Shown here: piece after piece, positions 59,038 through 61,363 of the stretch
How positions within the stretch are numbered: position 1 is the first letter of the stretch
Layout: the number at the start of each line of letters is the position of its first letter
Origin: Chitinophagales bacterium
GTDB taxonomy: Bacteria; Bacteroidota; Bacteroidia; Chitinophagales; Chitinophagaceae
Assembly (NCBI GenBank): GCA_017303455.1
Contig: JAFLBM010000025.1
Location: 1 to 61,363 of the forward strand
Length of the DNA stretch: 61,363 nucleotides
Direction: 5' to 3'
Program-made: the position numbers and the translations under genes
Notes under the pieces: model-generated
What the model saw: the letters and a program-made list of their open reading frames with translations, nothing else
The model's database searches: none
Told to the model about the DNA's origin: nothing

Positions 59038-59925
59038 TTATGTATAAACAGGTCCATATTTTTCTTTCCAGTCATACTTCCAGCGGCGGTGGCTCCATAA
59101 ATAATTGGCCGGATCGCGGTTGATAATCTTCTCCACTTCATTTTTATACTTCACAGTCAGTTGTTGAGGAGTATAATCAGACCCATTTTCCGCCAGCAGG
59201 GTGGTTGTGAAATGATAATAGCCCCTTTTAACCTTTTGAAAACCCACATAAACTACTGCCGTATTATACTTCACAGCCCCTTTGGCAGGGCCCGTTACAA
59301 ACGGGGCCGGTTTCCCCATGAAATTCACCCAAAAAGCATTGGAAGGATTGCCTGGGTTCTGGTCTGCCGCTAAGGCAAGCACATGTTGCCCGGCAAAAAC
59401 CTGGTGCATTTTGTTCTTAAAATCGGGTGCCGGGATCATGATAGTACCATATCTCCGTCTAAAATCGAAAAATATCTTGTCGAGTGCTTTGTTGGCAATC
59501 GGCATATAGACACCTACAAAAGGTATCTTCAGGTTCATGGCATACAATAAATTGGCAAACTCCCAGTTAAACTGGTGAGCAGCCATAATATGCACATTCC
59601 TTCCTTTATCAATCATCGCATTGATGATCTCGTATTCCCCGGTACTTCTTCGCTGTATCTCTTTCTTCGAAATGGAAATAAATTTGATCGTCTCAATAAA
59701 AGTATCGATGAAATTGTGATAAAAATCTTTAGCGATGCGCATCCTTTCTTTTCCGGTCTTATCGGGGAAAGCAATTAGCAGGTTGTTCATCACCACATCG
59801 CGGCGGTATTTGATGATATAGAATACCAATCCATAAATACCATCGCCAAAGAAATACAATAGCCGTAAAGGCAATAAAGAAACCAGGTACAAAAAACCGT
59901 AAATAATATAATACATGATGCGCAA
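59038..59925 (-). CDS. Lipid A biosynthesis acyltransferase (LpxL/HtrB-like)
   Basis: The 295-residue protein has an N-terminal membrane anchor (MYYIIYGFLYLVSLLPLRLL) and the lysophospholipid-acyltransferase core: MAAHQFNWEFANLLYA (H-x4-E catalytic motif), IPFVGVYMPIANKALD and LALAADQNPGNPSNAFWVNF. It transfers a secondary acyl chain to the lipid A precursor at the inner membrane. It follows nadB by 10 nt and ends at an intrinsic terminator. Functional coupling with NadB is not expected. Confidence 0.92.
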   Translation of the reverse strand: MRIMYYIIYGFLYLVSLLPLRLLYFFGDGIYGLVFYIIKYRRDVVMNNLLIAFPDKTGKERMRIAKDFYHNFIDTFIETIKFISISKKEIQRRSTGEYEIINAMIDKGRNVHIMAAHQFNWEFANLLYAMNLKIPFVGVYMPIANKALDKIFFDFRRRYGTIMIPAPDFKNKMHQVFAGQHVLALAADQNPGNPSNAFWVNFMGKPAPFVTGPAKGAVKYNTAVVYVGFQKVKRGYYHFTTTLLAENGSDYTPQQLTVKYKNEVEKIINRDPANYLWSHRRWKYDWKEKYGPVYT

Positions 59926-59935
59926 AGATAACCAA

Positions 59936-61363
59936 CTACAACACTATATTTTGTACCAGTTCGCTCTGACCCGGGTAATCGGTATTGTAATGCAGGCCAC
60001 GGCTTTCTTTACGGAATGCGGCTCCCTTAACAATCAGGTATCCTACTGTAATCATATTACGCAACTCCATCAACTGGGTGGATAATGAAGTGCTTTGGTA
60101 TAATTGCTCTGTTTCTTCCCACAACAGGTCTAACCGGCGCATAGCCCTTTGCAGACGTACATCATTACGAACAATACCGACATAATCACTCATCACCTGT
60201 TGCAGTTCTTTCAAACTTTGGGTGATCAGGATCATTTCCTTTGGCTCAGCCGTACCACGGGCATTCCAGTCAGGGATATTTTCTTTGATCTCTACAGACC
60301 TGACTTTCTCCTTGACATCAATAAAACAACGGTGGGCAAACACCATCGCTTCCAGGAGCGAATTACTGGCCAGCCGGTTGGCACCATGCAAGCCCGTACT
60401 GGAGCATTCTCCACAGGCATACAAATTTTTAACCGAGCTCCGGCCCCACTCATCTGTTTTAATTCCCCCGCAACTATAATGCGCCGCCGGTGCCACGGGT
60501 ATCATATGCTTCGCAATATCAATTCCGATGGATAGACACTTTTCATAAATATTGGGGAAATGTTCAATGAATTTTTCTTTACTGAAATGACGGCAGTCTA
60601 ACCATACATGCTCCGTACCCGTTTTCTTCATTTCACTATCGATCGCTCTTGCCACAATATCCCTGGGTGCCAGATCTTTTCTCGGATCATATTTTTCCAT
60701 GAACGCTTCTCCATTCTTATTCCGTAAAATACCACCGTCACCCCGCACCGCTTCTGTGATCAGGAAAGCCTGCCCCTTCAGTCCCGGCTCATATAAAGCA
60801 GTTGGATGAAACTGTATGAACTCCATATTTTCAATCCGGCCTTTGGCACGGTAGACCATGGCTACTCCATCACCAGTTGCAATAGAAGGGTTGGTAGTGG
60901 TTCGGTACACCTGCCCGTTGCCACCCGTTGCAAGCAATGTAATTTTCGCCAGGATCTTTTCAATACGGTTGGTTTCCAGGTTCAGCACATACACACCATA
61001 ACATTCAATATCGGGTGTTGATTTAGTGATCAGGTAGCCCAGGTGATGCTGGGTGATGATATCAATAACAAAACAATGCTTGATGAATTCGATATTTTTT
61101 TGTGCAGCCACCGCATCTATCAATGCTCTTTCCATTTCCTTTCCCGTTACATCCTTATGATGCAGGATGCGGTATTCAGAGTGACCTCCTTCTTTTCCTA
61201 ATTTATAATCACCATCTTTTTCTTTATCAAATTGTGCACCCCATTCTATGATCTCATTCACCCTTTCCGGCCCTTCCTTAACAACTATTTCCACCACTTT
61301 TTCATTACACAATCCATCGCCGGCGATGAGTGTGTCTTCAATATGCTTTTCAAAACTGTCATT
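59936..61363 (-). CDS. nadB: L-aspartate oxidase, partial (5' end outside window)
   Basis: The frame is open to the window edge (475 residues seen), so the N-terminal FAD-binding region is missing. Seen are SFEKHIEDTLIAGDGLC at the edge, GGNGQVYRTTTNPSIATGDGV, FIQFHPTALYEPG, ITEAVRGDGGILRN, and ACGECSSTGLHGANRLASNS with the flavin-proximal residues. The C-terminal helical domain is complete. NadB oxidises L-aspartate to iminoaspartate for NAD synthesis. It is co-oriented with the LpxL-like gene. Confidence 0.95.
   Translation of the reverse strand, partial: NDSFEKHIEDTLIAGDGLCNEKVVEIVVKEGPERVNEIIEWGAQFDKEKDGDYKLGKEGGHSEYRILHHKDVTGKEMERALIDAVAAQKNIEFIKHCFVIDIITQHHLGYLITKSTPDIECYGVYVLNLETNRIEKILAKITLLATGGNGQVYRTTTNPSIATGDGVAMVYRAKGRIENMEFIQFHPTALYEPGLKGQAFLITEAVRGDGGILRNKNGEAFMEKYDPRKDLAPRDIVARAIDSEMKKTGTEHVWLDCRHFSKEKFIEHFPNIYEKCLSIGIDIAKHMIPVAPAAHYSCGGIKTDEWGRSSVKNLYACGECSSTGLHGANRLASNSLLEAMVFAHRCFIDVKEKVRSVEIKENIPDWNARGTAEPKEMILITQSLKELQQVMSDYVGIVRNDVRLQRAMRRLDLLWEETEQLYQSTSLSTQLMELRNMITVGYLIVKGAAFRKESRGLHYNTDYPGQSELVQNIVL

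Overview
The window reads as a chromosomal stretch of a Bacteroidota genome, most likely Chitinophagaceae or a near relative. Evidence: a UpxY/NusG-like capsule antiterminator, a SusC-type TonB plug, fused isobutyryl-CoA mutase IcmF, an AmgK-RapZ C-terminal fusion, DUF4838, Dabb and GxxExxY families, A-rich rather than Shine-Dalgarno sequence before starts, and promoters of the form TAnnTTTG with an upstream TTG. It starts inside one gene and ends inside another (nadB).

Positions 1-22276 form a capsule/surface polysaccharide locus, nearly all on the minus strand. From its promoter near 22400 it runs: UpxY-like antiterminator, Wza-like export lipoprotein, Wzc-like tyrosine autokinase, WbpP-like 4-epimerase, RmlB, an acyltransferase, RmlA, WbpD-like and WbpB-like enzymes and a PIG-L deacetylase. 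A plus-strand DUF4838 protein (9771-12317) interrupts it. A full pseudaminic acid pathway follows: PseB, PseC, an associated methylase, a PseG-PseH fusion, PseI and PseF. The pathway is followed by an oxidoreductase with no ordinary start codon, a DegT-type aminotransferase, a MaoC-like protein and a truncated glycosyltransferase-like gene. No Wzx or Wzy is visible, so the locus probably continues beyond position 1.

Positions 22635-38850 are mixed. An NagX-like membrane acyltransferase and an unrecognised outer-surface protein precede a nucleic-acid repair neighbourhood. This holds the RNA ligase RtcB and, upstream on the same strand, tRNA-Ser(TGA), tRNA-Tyr(GTA), a degenerate tRNA-like element and three very short ORFs separated by intrinsic terminators. 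It continues with a VIT/vWA/TonB-plug/TPR/DUF2135 chimera, a Dabb protein, an SplB-like radical SAM protein, a GxxExxY protein beside a palindromic repeat, a 2H phosphoesterase, UmuDC (UmuD lacks both catalytic residues) and a DUF72 protein. A sulfatase ends the section.

Positions 38850-61363 are mostly core or scavenging functions: a GH63-like glycosidase, an amidase lipoprotein, a CAP protein, IcmF, the AmgK/MurU wall-recycling pair, an M1 peptidase, a DUF6265 protein, a metallophosphoesterase, RidA, a partial 3-hydroxyacyl-CoA dehydrogenase, TsaB, an ArsR regulator, an MBL-rhodanese protein, a four-gene two-component unit, an LpxL-like acyltransferase and NadB.

Two repeat families cross the window. 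One is a short C/G-rich palindrome lying in frame inside rtcB and three times inside icmF. The other is an approximately 80-bp palindrome built on an 8-bp period, seen twice upstream of rtcB and once beside the GxxExxY gene. All assignments come from reading the sequence; no database search was possible.
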